A stretch of 64,000 nt of DNA from JBKEAR01 sp047972425 (GTDB lineage Bacteria > Pseudomonadota > Alphaproteobacteria > JBKEAR01), in assembly GCA_047972425.1 (NCBI GenBank), contig JBKEAR010000003.1, positions 186,001-250,000 on the forward strand, read 5' to 3'. Shown here piece by piece: positions 1 to 9,155 of the stretch. Numbering within the stretch: position 1 is the stretch's first letter; each line of letters opens with the position of its first letter. Both the position numbers and the translations under genes were made by a program. The notes beneath the pieces are model-generated. The model did no database searches. It had not been told where the DNA came from and saw nothing but the letters and a program-made list of their open reading frames with translations.

Positions 1-1002
1 GTTAAAGGCCAAGTGATTGAAAATGGAAACCAAATAACGGTGCAATATCGCCTATGGGATGTTTTTCAGGAAAAACAAAAAATTGGTTTAGAACATACGG
101 CAACAGCCTCGGCTTGGCGTAAAATTGCCCATACCATGGCCGATGCTATTTATAAAGAGGTTATTGGTGAAGATGGCTATTTTAACTCGCGCATTGTTTA
201 TATTGCTGAGAGCGGGCCTGAAGAAAATTTACAACGCCGGCTTTCTATTATGGATCAGGACGGTGCCAACCATGCTTATTTAACCGATGGTAGCTCTTTG
301 GTGTTAACTCCCCGGTTTTCCCCAGCTTTACAAGAGATTACTTATATCTCTTATGAATCGGGCGTGCCCAAAGTGTATTTGCTTGATATTGCAACAGGTC
401 GGCGGGAAGTGTTGGGTTCTTTTGAGGGCATGACTTTTGCCCCACGTTTTTCACCCGATGGTAATGAGGTTGTGATGAGCCAATCGGTTGAAGGCGAAAC
501 CAATATTTTTAAAATCAATTTACGTTCTGGCCAAAAAACACAACTTACTCAAGGTAATGCTATTGATACGGCACCAAGCTATTCGCCCGATGGTTCACAA
601 ATTGTTTTTGAATCTGACCGCGATGGTTCTCAGCAGCTTTATATTATGGATGCCAATGGAGAGAATATCCGCCGTCTTTCGCAAGGTAAGGGGCGCTATG
701 CCACACCCGTATGGTCTCCGAGGGGGGATCTGATAGCCTATACGCGTATTTACGGCGGAAAATTTTATATTGGGGTTATCCAGCCCGATGGCGAGAATGA
801 CCGGCTTTTAACCAAAGATTATTTGGTCGAGGGCCCAACATGGTCGCCCAATGGTCGGATTATTGCCTTTACCCGCCAAAGTGCAAACCAAGCCCCACGA
901 AAATTATATGCAATCGATATTACAGGCTTTTTCGAAAGAGAAATTGCAACGCCAGTGAATGCATCTGATCCGGCTTGGTCTTCCAATTCGGTCGCTTACT
1001 AA
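1..1002 (+). CDS. tolB: Tol-Pal system beta-propeller protein TolB (5' partial)
   Basis: Periplasmic component of the Tol-Pal envelope complex that binds Pal and helps outer-membrane constriction at division. The frame is open from base 1, so the N-terminal signal peptide and part of the N-terminal domain lie outside the window; 333 codons remain. Repeated beta-propeller blades are visible as recurring FSPDG / YSPDG / WSPNG motifs preceded by hydrophobic strands, the typical TolB WD40-like repeat. It ends 57 bases before pal and is the first visible gene of a tolB-pal-cpoB order that is conserved across proteobacteria. Function is assigned from the family; the identity is clear from the blade repeats and the neighbours. 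Confidence 0.97.
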   Translation, partial: VKGQVIENGNQITVQYRLWDVFQEKQKIGLEHTATASAWRKIAHTMADAIYKEVIGEDGYFNSRIVYIAESGPEENLQRRLSIMDQDGANHAYLTDGSSLVLTPRFSPALQEITYISYESGVPKVYLLDIATGRREVLGSFEGMTFAPRFSPDGNEVVMSQSVEGETNIFKINLRSGQKTQLTQGNAIDTAPSYSPDGSQIVFESDRDGSQQLYIMDANGENIRRLSQGKGRYATPVWSPRGDLIAYTRIYGGKFYIGVIQPDGENDRLLTKDYLVEGPTWSPNGRIIAFTRQSANQAPRKLYAIDITGFFEREIATPVNASDPAWSSNSVAY

Positions 1003-1059
1003 TACAATTTTAACATTAATGATTTAATATAAGAGAAAATTCAAACGGAGATTTTTGAG

Positions 1060-1530
1060 ATGATCAAAAAAATAGCAGTTGCTGCCATTGCTTTAACAGC
1101 CCTTGCAGCATGTAGTAAAAATGATACCATAAACGGAACAGGTGGTGTGGGTGCTTATGGCAATGCAACACCCGGCTCAGCCCAAGATTTTGTTCAAAAT
1201 GTTGGCGACCGTGTATTCTTTGCCCTTAATAGCTCAAGCGTTAATGCACAAGGCCGCGAAACTTTACAAAAACAAGCCCAATGGCTTAAATTATACCCAA
1301 AAGTTTCTGTAACGGTAGAAGGCCATTCGGACGAGCGCGGAACACGCGAATATAATATTGCCTTAGGTGCGCGCCGTGCCCAAGCAGCAAAAGATGTACT
1401 TATTCAAAATGGTGTTGCATCTAGCCGCATTAAAACAGTTTCTTATGGTAAAGAGCGCCCAATTAAATTAGGTGAAACTGAAAATGCATGGTCACTTAAC
1501 CGTCGGGCAGTAACCGTACCAAGTTTATAA
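1060..1530 (+). CDS. pal: peptidoglycan-associated lipoprotein Pal
   Basis: Outer-membrane lipoprotein that ties the outer membrane to peptidoglycan and binds TolB. The 156-residue product begins with a signal peptide ending in a lipobox (ALAAC, Cys about residue 18), followed by a short linker and an OmpA-C domain. The peptidoglycan-binding signature is visible as EGHSDERGTREYNIALGARRA and the terminal NRRAV motif. The length is normal for alphaproteobacterial Pal. The start ATG has a purine-rich site (cggag) about 10 bases upstream. It lies between tolB and cpoB, as expected for the Tol-Pal operon. Confidence 0.97.
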   Translation: MIKKIAVAAIALTALAACSKNDTINGTGGVGAYGNATPGSAQDFVQNVGDRVFFALNSSSVNAQGRETLQKQAQWLKLYPKVSVTVEGHSDERGTREYNIALGARRAQAAKDVLIQNGVASSRIKTVSYGKERPIKLGETENAWSLNRRAVTVPSL

Positions 1531-1554
1531 GTTAAAAAAGGGGGCTGAGATTTT

Positions 1555-2517
1555 ATGCTCAAGAATAAACTGCTTATTGCAACGTCTATTTTATTGTTAA
1601 ACATTCATAATGTATCTTCGGCTGCAACGGTGGAGGAATTAGAACGCCAATTGCAGCAAATGCAACAGCAAACAGAGCTTTTGCAAAAACAATTGTTAGA
1701 ATTAAAATCTACTGAGCAAACCAATCAACAGCCCCAACAACAAGAACAAACAGCTAATGCGCCCTCGGCGGCAGTAACAACACAACCTGTTGTGAGCCCG
1801 CCTTTAGAACAAACACCGCAAGTTCAACCACCCGCCGAACAACCTGTTTCGACAACATCATCGCAACAAATGGCCGATGGTATTAAGGTGGATGCTAATG
1901 GAAATTTATATGGTGAGGGCAAGGAATCTGCAGCAGTTAGCAGCTTAAATATTGTTATTAAAAATAACCCTAATATTCAAGCAGCACCAGTTACAACCTC
2001 TGCACAAAATAATACAGCCGCAAATACAACTGCTCAATCCACAGAAACTACAAACACACAGCAAGAAGCTCCAACAACGACTATTGAACAAGCGATTACA
2101 CAAGAGCCTGCAACACAGCAAGCTCCAACGCAAGAAACCCCAACCAATAGTGAGTTGCAAAATGCAATTGCCAAAGTGCAAACAGGTGATTTTGCGACAG
2201 CACAATCGGAGTTAACTGCTTATGTTGCCGATGAAACCAAGCCGGATTTAAATGTTGCTTATTATTGGTTAGGTGAATCTTTGTTTCGCCAAAGCCAATA
2301 CGAACCTGCTGCTATGGCATTTACCAAAAGTTATAAACAAGATAATAAAAGCGAAATCGCACCCGATGCCCTTATTCGCCTTTCACTCGCTTTAGGATTA
2401 TTAAACCGCACCGAGGAAGCTTGTAAGTTGCTACAACATGCCGAAAACAGCTTTCCGAATGAAAAAGAAAAGGTTGCAATAGCTGCCGATGAGCGCCGGC
2501 GCCTAAATTGCCAATAG
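1555..2517 (+). CDS. cpoB: Tol-Pal associated periplasmic protein CpoB (YbgF)
   Basis: Periplasmic coordinator of Tol-Pal and cell-wall synthesis. The 320-residue product has a signal peptide (about residues 1-23, ending ...SSAA), an N-terminal trimerising coiled coil of about 35 residues (LERQLQQMQQQTELLQKQL), a long Gln/Thr/Pro/Ala low-complexity linker (about 55-200), and a C-terminal TPR region (about 200-320) with AYYWLGESLFRQSQYEPAAMAF. The linker is long for this family. The last codons of the coding region are followed 4 bases later by the tilS start, so the two are probably co-transcribed. A G-rich ribosome-binding site (gggggctgag) precedes the ATG. Confidence 0.93.
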   Translation: MLKNKLLIATSILLLNIHNVSSAATVEELERQLQQMQQQTELLQKQLLELKSTEQTNQQPQQQEQTANAPSAAVTTQPVVSPPLEQTPQVQPPAEQPVSTTSSQQMADGIKVDANGNLYGEGKESAAVSSLNIVIKNNPNIQAAPVTTSAQNNTAANTTAQSTETTNTQQEAPTTTIEQAITQEPATQQAPTQETPTNSELQNAIAKVQTGDFATAQSELTAYVADETKPDLNVAYYWLGESLFRQSQYEPAAMAFTKSYKQDNKSEIAPDALIRLSLALGLLNRTEEACKLLQHAENSFPNEKEKVAIAADERRRLNCQ

Positions 2518-2521
2518 TCGG

Positions 2522-3784
2522 ATGAATGTTTATCGGTATCTTTTAAACAACACAACCTATCAACAAGGTGAAAAAATAGCTATTGCCGTATCGGGTGGTG
2601 CGGATAGTATGGCTTTATTAACAATGGCATGTGATAGTATTGGTGCTGATTATATTATTGCTTTAACTTTTGATCATCAATTACGAAAAGAGTCGGCACA
2701 AGAAGCGCAATTTGTTGGTGAATATTGCAAAAAAATTGGTTGCGAACATATCACTCTTAAAGCGAATGATTATGTTATTAAAGCCAATCAAAATGATGCC
2801 CGCAATATGCGCTATCAGTATCTACTTGCCTATTGCACATATAACCAAATTACTTATTTGCTTACGGCGCATCATAAAGATGACCAAAATGAAACATATT
2901 ATATACGGTTGCTACAAAATAGCCATCTATGGGGATTAGCAGGTATTGCAAATTGCTCATATACCCAAAATATTCAAATCATTCGCCCTTTGTTAGATCT
3001 CAATGCGCTGTCTCTCAAAGATTATTTAAGAGCAAAAAATATTTTATGGGTCGAAGATCCAAGTAATCAAAACTCCAAATATTTGCGTACAAAAATACGC
3101 AATTTACTAAAGAGCAATCAATTATCCCAGCCAAATTTAAAGCCGTTGCAAAAATATCGTAACGGCATAACCGATTTTATCAATATATGGTCGCAGCAAT
3201 ATATAAAACCAATTGGTGTAGGCTGTATTGATATCAAAAAACAGGCTTTTGAATATCTCCCTTTAGAGCTTCGTTTATATATTTTACGCCGATATTTACA
3301 ACAGGTAAGTAATAACACATATAGTTTATCATTATCGGTTATTGAGAGCAATTATGCGCAAATTATATCGGGTGAATTATTTTCTTTAGGGGGCTGTTTA
3401 ATTTATAGTGACCATGACTATATTCGGCTACAGCATGAATATCGTAAAAAACAACATCGGGCTTTATTTATTTATAATAATCAGCTAACTGTATTTGATA
3501 ACCGATTCCATATTTTTCACCCAATGACAAAGAAATTTCAAATTTTTTATCTGGGTGATTTTCAAAATAAATTGAGTGAAGAATTAAATGTATTTATCCG
3601 AATGTCAAAAAAGAAAAAACTTCGATATATTAAATCTTTACCTGTTGTTATATATGATGAAAATAAAATTTTAATACCCAATATAGTTGAGCCAAATTGG
3701 GGAAATTCAGCTTGGAAAATATCACTAATAGATAAATCCGTGGGTAGCTATTGCCAAAAATACTTTATAGACCCATCTTTTTAA
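2522..3784 (+). CDS. tilS: tRNA(Ile)-lysidine synthase TilS
   Basis: Cytoplasmic enzyme that converts C34 of the CAU-anticodon tRNA-Ile to lysidine with ATP and lysine, so that AUA is read correctly. The N-terminal PP-loop ATPase motif is visible as VSGGADSMALL (about residues 23-33), followed by the family's DHQLRKES and the HHKDDQNET segment. The total of 420 residues fits a TilS with a C-terminal domain. This gene is markedly more AT-rich than its neighbours ftsH and folP, with many AAA, ATA and TTA codons, mostly in its poorly conserved C-terminal half. It starts 4 bases after cpoB. The tilS-ftsH order is conserved in many bacteria. Confidence 0.95.
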   Translation: MNVYRYLLNNTTYQQGEKIAIAVSGGADSMALLTMACDSIGADYIIALTFDHQLRKESAQEAQFVGEYCKKIGCEHITLKANDYVIKANQNDARNMRYQYLLAYCTYNQITYLLTAHHKDDQNETYYIRLLQNSHLWGLAGIANCSYTQNIQIIRPLLDLNALSLKDYLRAKNILWVEDPSNQNSKYLRTKIRNLLKSNQLSQPNLKPLQKYRNGITDFINIWSQQYIKPIGVGCIDIKKQAFEYLPLELRLYILRRYLQQVSNNTYSLSLSVIESNYAQIISGELFSLGGCLIYSDHDYIRLQHEYRKKQHRALFIYNNQLTVFDNRFHIFHPMTKKFQIFYLGDFQNKLSEELNVFIRMSKKKKLRYIKSLPVVIYDENKILIPNIVEPNWGNSAWKISLIDKSVGSYCQKYFIDPSF

Positions 3785-3848
3785 TATAGTTTAGTTAATT
3801 ATTATAGTTTTTGGGCGTGCCCCATTACAGAAACGAAAGAGTAAAACC

Positions 3849-5807
3849 TTGAATAAAAACAGAAACAACCTAAACCTTTGGATTATAATTGCCGTTGGTC
3901 TTATTGCGATGTTTTTTATTACGCAATTCACCGAAACCACAGCACAAAAGGGCAAAGAAATTACCTATTCGGAATTTTGGACTTCTGTGCAAGCCGATAA
4001 TGTTTCAAAAGTGACTTTAACTGGTAATGAAATTACGGCGATTATTGATGGGCAAGAAAAAATTACCTATTTGCCCCAAGGTGAACGTGATTTTTATACG
4101 AAGGTAGAGGAATCGGGCAAAGATATTGAATTTGTGAGCCAACCGCCGAGAGAGCGTGGCTTTTTAAGTACAATGTTTACCTTATGGATGCCGGCAATTT
4201 TACTTTTTGGTTTCTTTTGGTGGTTTATTTCGCGCCAAATGGGTGGTGGCCGTGGTGGTGTTATGGGTTTTGGAAAATCGAAAGCCAAAATGCTTGACCA
4301 AAGCCATACTAAAGTAACATTTGATGATGTTGCGGGTATTGATGAAGCCGAAGAAGAATTATACGAAATTGTAGACTTTTTAAAAGACCCACAAAAATTT
4401 CAGCAGCTTGGTGGGCGTATCCCTAAAGGTTGTTTACTTGTTGGCCCTCCGGGTACGGGTAAAACATTATTAGCACGTGCCGTAGCAGGCGAGGCCGATG
4501 TTCCGTTTTTCTCTATTTCGGGTTCGGACTTTGTAGAAATGTTTGTGGGTGTAGGCGCAAGCCGTGTACGCGATATGTTTGAGCAAGCCAAAAAACATGC
4601 CCCTTGTATTATTTTTATAGATGAGATTGATGCCGTTGGTCGCCACCGTGGTGCTGGCCTTGGCGGTGGTAATGATGAGCGCGAGCAAACATTAAACCAA
4701 ATTTTGGTAGAGATGGATGGTTTTGATGCCAATGAGGGTGTCATTTTAATTGCTGCAACAAATCGCCCCGATGTATTAGACCCTGCATTACTGCGCCCCG
4801 GCCGTTTTGACCGCCAAATTATGGTGCCTAAACCCGATATTTTAGGCCGCGAAAAAATCTTACAAATGCATATGCGTAAGTTACCTTTGGCTCAAAATGT
4901 AAGTGCGCGAACTTTGGCCAGAGGAACACCCGGGTTTTCAGGTGCAGAGCTTGCCAATTTGGTGAACGAGGCTGCTTTATTGGCTGCTCGTTCCGATAAA
5001 AAGAATGTATCCATGGCAGAATTTGAAAAAGCACGGGATAAAGCCTTAATGGGGCCAGAGCGTAAATCTTTGGCCATGATTGAAGAAGAGCGTGTTCTAA
5101 CTGCTTGGCACGAGGCTGGCCATGCGATTGTTCAGCTTAATACCAAAGATATGGATCCGCTCCATAAAGTAACAATTATTCCCCGTGGTCGAGCATTAGG
5201 TGTAACCATGTCGTTACCCGAAAAAGAATATCTTTCAATGAACCGTGCACGTTGCAAAGGTCATATGGCAATGTTATTTGGTGGCCGTGTTGCCGAGGAA
5301 CTTGCCCTTGGATATGATAAAGTAACGAATGGGGCTATGGGCGATATTCAGCAAGCGACTAATTTAGCCCGTGCGATGGTGACTGAGTGGGGATTTTCGG
5401 AAAAATTAGGCCCTATTCGTTATTCAAGTAATGAAGAGGAAGTCTTTTTAGGTCATTCGGTTGCGCAGCAAAAGAATATTTCTGAAACAACAGCCAATGT
5501 GATTGATGAGGAAGTCTTTACAATTGTAAATGAAGGCTTAGAGACAGCACGGCGGATTTTAAATGATAAGTTTGAGGGGTTGCGTGTGCTTACTGAAGGT
5601 TTGTTAGAATATGAAACTTTATCGGGCTCTCAGGTTGATGCTTTATTGAGTGGTGAAATTGTTGAAGAAGAAGCTTTGGGGGCTTCCTTCAAAAAAGGTG
5701 ATATCAAAGAAACCTCTGTGCCAGAAACAATTTCATTTGTGACAACCGAGCAAACCTATACGGATAAAGTAGAAACTGAGGTTCCTGAAAATGGTACAAC
5801 CCATTGA
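3849..5807 (+). CDS. ftsH: ATP-dependent zinc metalloprotease FtsH
   Basis: Membrane-bound AAA+ protease that degrades misfolded membrane proteins and short-lived regulators. The 652-residue product has two N-terminal membrane segments (about 11-27 and 108-126) flanking a periplasmic domain, a Walker A motif GPPGTGKT (about 199-206), Walker B IIFIDEIDAVG, the second region of homology RPGRFDRQI, and the zinc protease motif HEAGH (421-425). The start is TTG, chosen because MNKNRNNLNLWIIIA matches the family's N-terminus; no ATG lies nearby in frame. Its 3' end overlaps folP by 17 bases, suggesting translational coupling. Confidence 0.97.
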   Translation: MNKNRNNLNLWIIIAVGLIAMFFITQFTETTAQKGKEITYSEFWTSVQADNVSKVTLTGNEITAIIDGQEKITYLPQGERDFYTKVEESGKDIEFVSQPPRERGFLSTMFTLWMPAILLFGFFWWFISRQMGGGRGGVMGFGKSKAKMLDQSHTKVTFDDVAGIDEAEEELYEIVDFLKDPQKFQQLGGRIPKGCLLVGPPGTGKTLLARAVAGEADVPFFSISGSDFVEMFVGVGASRVRDMFEQAKKHAPCIIFIDEIDAVGRHRGAGLGGGNDEREQTLNQILVEMDGFDANEGVILIAATNRPDVLDPALLRPGRFDRQIMVPKPDILGREKILQMHMRKLPLAQNVSARTLARGTPGFSGAELANLVNEAALLAARSDKKNVSMAEFEKARDKALMGPERKSLAMIEEERVLTAWHEAGHAIVQLNTKDMDPLHKVTIIPRGRALGVTMSLPEKEYLSMNRARCKGHMAMLFGGRVAEELALGYDKVTNGAMGDIQQATNLARAMVTEWGFSEKLGPIRYSSNEEEVFLGHSVAQQKNISETTANVIDEEVFTIVNEGLETARRILNDKFEGLRVLTEGLLEYETLSGSQVDALLSGEIVEEEALGASFKKGDIKETSVPETISFVTTEQTYTDKVETEVPENGTTH

Positions 5808-6861
5808 TCAACTACCCTCTATTACATTAAGCCCAAATAATGCGGATGAATTAGAAACTGAGTTTTTACTTCATCCGCGGGGTTTAATATCTTGGGAGGT
5901 AATTTTTAGAAATCCTACACAAATGCGCAACTTTCTGTTATCGGAAAGAGAACTGGACTGGTGGGGTGAAAAGCAACCGGAATTCGTTCGGGAATATATC
6001 CAAAAAAATAAGGATATTTTTGCCGGACGTCAATTCCGGTTTTGTGGTTTAACCAAAGATCAACCCTTTTTAATGGGTATTGTCAATGTAACGCCCGATA
6101 GCTTTTCCGATGGTGGTGAATTTTTATCGCCCGATGATGCAATTACCAAAGGTTTGTCGCTTATGGGTGAGGGCGCGGATATTATTGATGTTGGCGGTGA
6201 GTCTACAAGGCCGGGTGCACAAGAGATTTCGGCAGAAGAAGAGAAAGCACGGGTTATTCCTGTTGTTGAAGGTTTAGCTGCAGCAGGTGCAACAGTCTCG
6301 GTCGATACCCGCCATAGCGAAACGATGGAAGCGGCCATTCAAGCGGGGGCAAAAATTATTAACGATATATCGGCTCTTACCGATGATGAAAAAGCATTGG
6401 CGGTTATAAAAAAATATCCACATGTTTCTTTAATACTCATGCACAAACAAGGCCAGCCGAATAATATGCAAAATAATTTTCAGTATAATCATGTAATTAC
6501 CGATGTTTATGATTATTTGCTCAAACGTGTGCGAGCATGCGAAAAAGCAGGTATTGAACGGGCGCGTATTAGTGTTGACCCCGGAATAGGCTTTGGTAAA
6601 TCAGTACAACATAATTTGGATTTAATGGGGCGCTTAAGTTTGTTAAGGGGTATTGGTTGTATTGTAACCTTAGGAGCTAGCCGTAAAAGTTTTATTGCTG
6701 CTGTCAGCCGAGATGTCCCACCGAATGAGCGTGTATATGGTAGTTTGTCTGCTGCAATGTGGTCGGTGCGCCAAGGGGCAGGGATATTGCGTGTGCATGA
6801 TGTTAATGAGACAAAACAGGCCTTAGATGTTTGGCAGGCCGTACAAAATGCAGGATATTAG
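5791..6861 (+). CDS. folP: dihydropteroate synthase FolP
   Basis: Condenses p-aminobenzoate with 6-hydroxymethyl-dihydropterin pyrophosphate in folate synthesis; it is the sulfonamide target. The catalytic domain begins near residue 85 with FLMGIVNVTPDSFSDGG, followed by the diphosphate loop GGESTRPGA, DTRHS, the NDIS segment, SVDPGIGFGKS and LGASRKSFI. An N-terminal extension of about 80 residues (with WEVIFRN and WWGEKQPEF) precedes it; similar extensions occur in alphaproteobacteria, and its function is unknown. The start lies inside the last codons of ftsH, and glmM follows 15 bases after the stop, so ftsH-folP-glmM looks like one transcription unit. Confidence 0.96.
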   Translation: MVQPIDQLPSITLSPNNADELETEFLLHPRGLISWEVIFRNPTQMRNFLLSERELDWWGEKQPEFVREYIQKNKDIFAGRQFRFCGLTKDQPFLMGIVNVTPDSFSDGGEFLSPDDAITKGLSLMGEGADIIDVGGESTRPGAQEISAEEEKARVIPVVEGLAAAGATVSVDTRHSETMEAAIQAGAKIINDISALTDDEKALAVIKKYPHVSLILMHKQGQPNNMQNNFQYNHVITDVYDYLLKRVRACEKAGIERARISVDPGIGFGKSVQHNLDLMGRLSLLRGIGCIVTLGASRKSFIAAVSRDVPPNERVYGSLSAAMWSVRQGAGILRVHDVNETKQALDVWQAVQNAGY

Positions 6862-6876
6862 ATTAAGGGAATTATA

Positions 6877-8217
6877 ATGGAACGGAAATATTTTGGAACC
6901 GATGGAATAAGAGGCAAGGCCAATCAATATCCGATGACAGCCGAAGTTGCTTTAAAAACTGGTATGGCTGCGGCTAAGTTTTTTGTTCGCGGGGATCATC
7001 GTCACCAAGTTGTTATCGGCAAAGACCCTAGATTATCGGGCTATATGTTAGAGCAAGCCTTAACCGCCGGTTTTTTATCTATGGGTATGAATGTTATTTT
7101 GGTTGGGCCAATCCCTACACCGGGTATTGCAATGCTTACACGAGCATTAAGGTGCGATTTGGGGGTAATGATTTCGGCATCGCATAACCATTATACCGAT
7201 AACGGTATTAAGCTTTTTGGTCCCGATGGTCATAAGCTAAGCGATGAAGCCGAGATGAAGATTGAATCACTCATTGAAACTATTTGTGATTCCGATTTGG
7301 TATCGGGTGATAAATTAGGCCGAGCAACCCGTTTAGATGATGTACTTGGCCGTTATATCGAATTTGCCAAACAAACATTCCCTAAAGATTTGCGCCTTGA
7401 TGGCTTACGAGTTGTTATAGATTGCTCCAATGGTGCCGCCTATAAGGCAGCGCCAAGTATTTTATTTGAGCTTGGTGCCGAGGTTATTGCCATTGGTGTA
7501 TCGCCAAATGGGCAAAATATTAATGATGGTGTGGGCTCAACCGCGCCTAAAAAAATGCAAGATGCGGTTGTGGAATATCGTGCAGATATTGGTATTGCCC
7601 TTGATGGTGATGCGGATCGGGTGATTATATCCGATGAAAAAGGGCAGATTATTGATGGTGATCAGCTTATGGCAACAATTGCGCTAAATATGAAAGAGCA
7701 AGGCCTATTAAAAAATAATGCTCTTGTGGCAACAGTAATGTCTAATTTGGGCTTAGAGCGCTTATTAGAGGCCAATGGTTTAAAATTGGTTCGTACGGCT
7801 GTTGGCGATCGTTATGTAATGGAAGCCATGAAAGAAGGTGGATATAATATTGGTGGTGAGCAATCGGGGCATATTGTGCTGAGTGATTACTCTACGACTG
7901 GCGATGGTACTTTGGCGGCGTTGCAAATATTATCCATTATGGCTCGAACCCAAAAGAAAGCTAGCTCTGTATGTAATCAATTTACGCCTGTACCCCAAAT
8001 TTTAAAAAATATACGTTATAATAAAGGGGATTCTCCTCTTGATAAAGCCGATATTCAGGCAGAGATTAAAAAATACGAAAAAGAGCTAGAAGGTGAAGGG
8101 CGTTTGCTTATCCGAAAATCCGGAACCGAACCTTTGATTCGTATTATGGTCGAAGGTGATAATGCCAAAAAAATAAAAAAGATTGCCGATGCACTTGCTG
8201 CAAAAATTATAGGGTAA
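6877..8217 (+). CDS. glmM: phosphoglucosamine mutase GlmM
   Basis: Interconverts glucosamine-6-phosphate and glucosamine-1-phosphate on the way to UDP-GlcNAc for peptidoglycan and LPS. The 446-residue length is standard. Visible motifs are the substrate-specific start RKYFGTDGIRG, the active-site phosphoserine loop ISASHNHYTDNGIK (Ser about 102), the metal-binding loop DGDADR, the sugar-binding GGEQSGH and the phosphate-binding RKSGTEPLIRIMVEG near the C-terminus. It is the last gene of the tilS-ftsH-folP-glmM run. The remains of a small multidrug transporter gene follow immediately. Confidence 0.98.
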   Translation: MERKYFGTDGIRGKANQYPMTAEVALKTGMAAAKFFVRGDHRHQVVIGKDPRLSGYMLEQALTAGFLSMGMNVILVGPIPTPGIAMLTRALRCDLGVMISASHNHYTDNGIKLFGPDGHKLSDEAEMKIESLIETICDSDLVSGDKLGRATRLDDVLGRYIEFAKQTFPKDLRLDGLRVVIDCSNGAAYKAAPSILFELGAEVIAIGVSPNGQNINDGVGSTAPKKMQDAVVEYRADIGIALDGDADRVIISDEKGQIIDGDQLMATIALNMKEQGLLKNNALVATVMSNLGLERLLEANGLKLVRTAVGDRYVMEAMKEGGYNIGGEQSGHIVLSDYSTTGDGTLAALQILSIMARTQKKASSVCNQFTPVPQILKNIRYNKGDSPLDKADIQAEIKKYEKELEGEGRLLIRKSGTEPLIRIMVEGDNAKKIKKIADALAAKIIG

Positions 8218-8223
8218 TCTTAA

Positions 8224-8547
8224 TTGGCATGGATATATTTAATTTTGGCTGGCTGTTTCGAGATAGGCTGGCCACTAGGTTTTAAACTTTCTCAGCTCTA
8301 TGATAACTTTAAGATTGCCGGTATCTTAATGGCCATTATCTGTATGGCGATTAGTGGATTATTTTTATGGCTGGCTCAATAAACAATCCCAATTGGAACC
8401 GCCTATGCAATATGGACAGGAATTGGCGCAGCAGGAACATTTTTAATCGGTGTTTGGTATTTTGGTGATACTTCTTCGTTATTAAGATATTTTGGAGTTT
8501 TCTTAATTATCTCGGGTGTTATTGTTTTAAAACTTGCCCCCCATTAA
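8224..8547 (+). pseudogene. SMR-family (SugE/Gdx-like) transporter gene with one in-frame stop
   Basis: The frame encodes a near-complete small multidrug resistance protein of 107 codons plus stop. It starts at TTG (AWIYLILAGCFEIGW, with the conserved membrane Glu), continues through a second membrane segment to SGLFLWLAQ, meets TAA at 8380-8382, and resumes in the same frame with TIPIGTAYAIWTGIGAAGTF and ends ISGVIVLKLAPH. In SugE-type proteins the interrupted position is normally a Lys in the AQKTIP motif, so a single AAA to TAA change explains it. No frameshift is needed. An AGGG 9 bases before the TTG, overlapping the end of glmM, could be the ribosome-binding site. It is best read as a recent nonsense pseudogene; sequencing error or readthrough are alternatives. 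It is too broken to appear as one open frame. Confidence 0.85.
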
Positions 8548-8575
8548 TTATATTGGGCAAAAAGTAACAAATAAA

Positions 8576-9151
8576 TTACTCTATTACAGCTAAAGTTGCA
8601 GGGTCTGGTAATCCAATAGGTTTTGGCGGTGGCGATATAATATCGGTTGCTTCTACTGTAACAACCTCTTGCACAATAGCTTCGCCATCAGCACGGCAAT
8701 CTACTGCATATAAATCGTAAAGTTGGTGCTCAAATGGAGAAAGGGAGGGAGCCGATGCAAACATCCAGCCCGAAAAAACATTATTTTGCGAACTGCGTTC
8801 TTTAACCTTTAAAAATATACCGCTTTCCGGGATATACTCTGGGGGTCTTTCTTGGCAAGAAAATACCGATATTTCTAAATCCTCAAATGATTGTGTTTCA
8901 TTAACTTTAATTGTTAATTGGCTCGATCTCCCCGAAACCTTATTAAGCGCCTTAAGTATGGCAACATCTTTTTTAATAACAGGTGGAGAATCAGAACCTT
9001 GCTCAGCAATAATTTCACCCAAATTATCATTGGCTTGAACTTGGGGTTCAGTTTGCCCGGCGATGATATCATCTAAATCATCGGCAAACCCATTATACGC
9101 AAAACCACCCATTACAGCGATTGTTAATAACTGATAAAATTTTTGATGCAT
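8576..9151 (-). CDS. DUF2155 domain-containing exported protein
   Basis: A 191-residue protein of unknown function with a signal peptide (MHQKFYQLLTIAVMGGFAYNGFA, about 23 residues) and a C-terminal DUF2155 domain: ILKALNKVSGRSSQL, FEDLEISVFSCQERPPEY, FSGWMFASAPSLSPFEHQLYDLYAVDC. Two Cys flank the domain and could form a disulfide in the periplasm. The ATG at 9151 is preferred over an upstream TTG at 9181 because it begins a proper signal peptide; it sits 4 bases after the NDUFA12 stop, so the pair is probably coupled. DUF2155 next to NDUFA12 is a common alphaproteobacterial arrangement, but no role has been shown. Confidence 0.85.
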   Translation of the reverse strand: MHQKFYQLLTIAVMGGFAYNGFADDLDDIIAGQTEPQVQANDNLGEIIAEQGSDSPPVIKKDVAILKALNKVSGRSSQLTIKVNETQSFEDLEISVFSCQERPPEYIPESGIFLKVKERSSQNNVFSGWMFASAPSLSPFEHQLYDLYAVDCRADGEAIVQEVVTVEATDIISPPPKPIGLPDPATLAVIE

Positions 9152-9155
9152 AATT

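Noticed and set aside
1945..2215. Overlapping frames on both strands inside cpoB
   Set aside because: They arise from the low-complexity CAA/ACA-rich linker of cpoB and have no start signals or family features.
4400..4744. Open frame of 114 codons on the minus strand inside ftsH
   Set aside because: It lies fully opposite a strongly conserved gene, has no recognisable motifs and reflects codon bias of ftsH.
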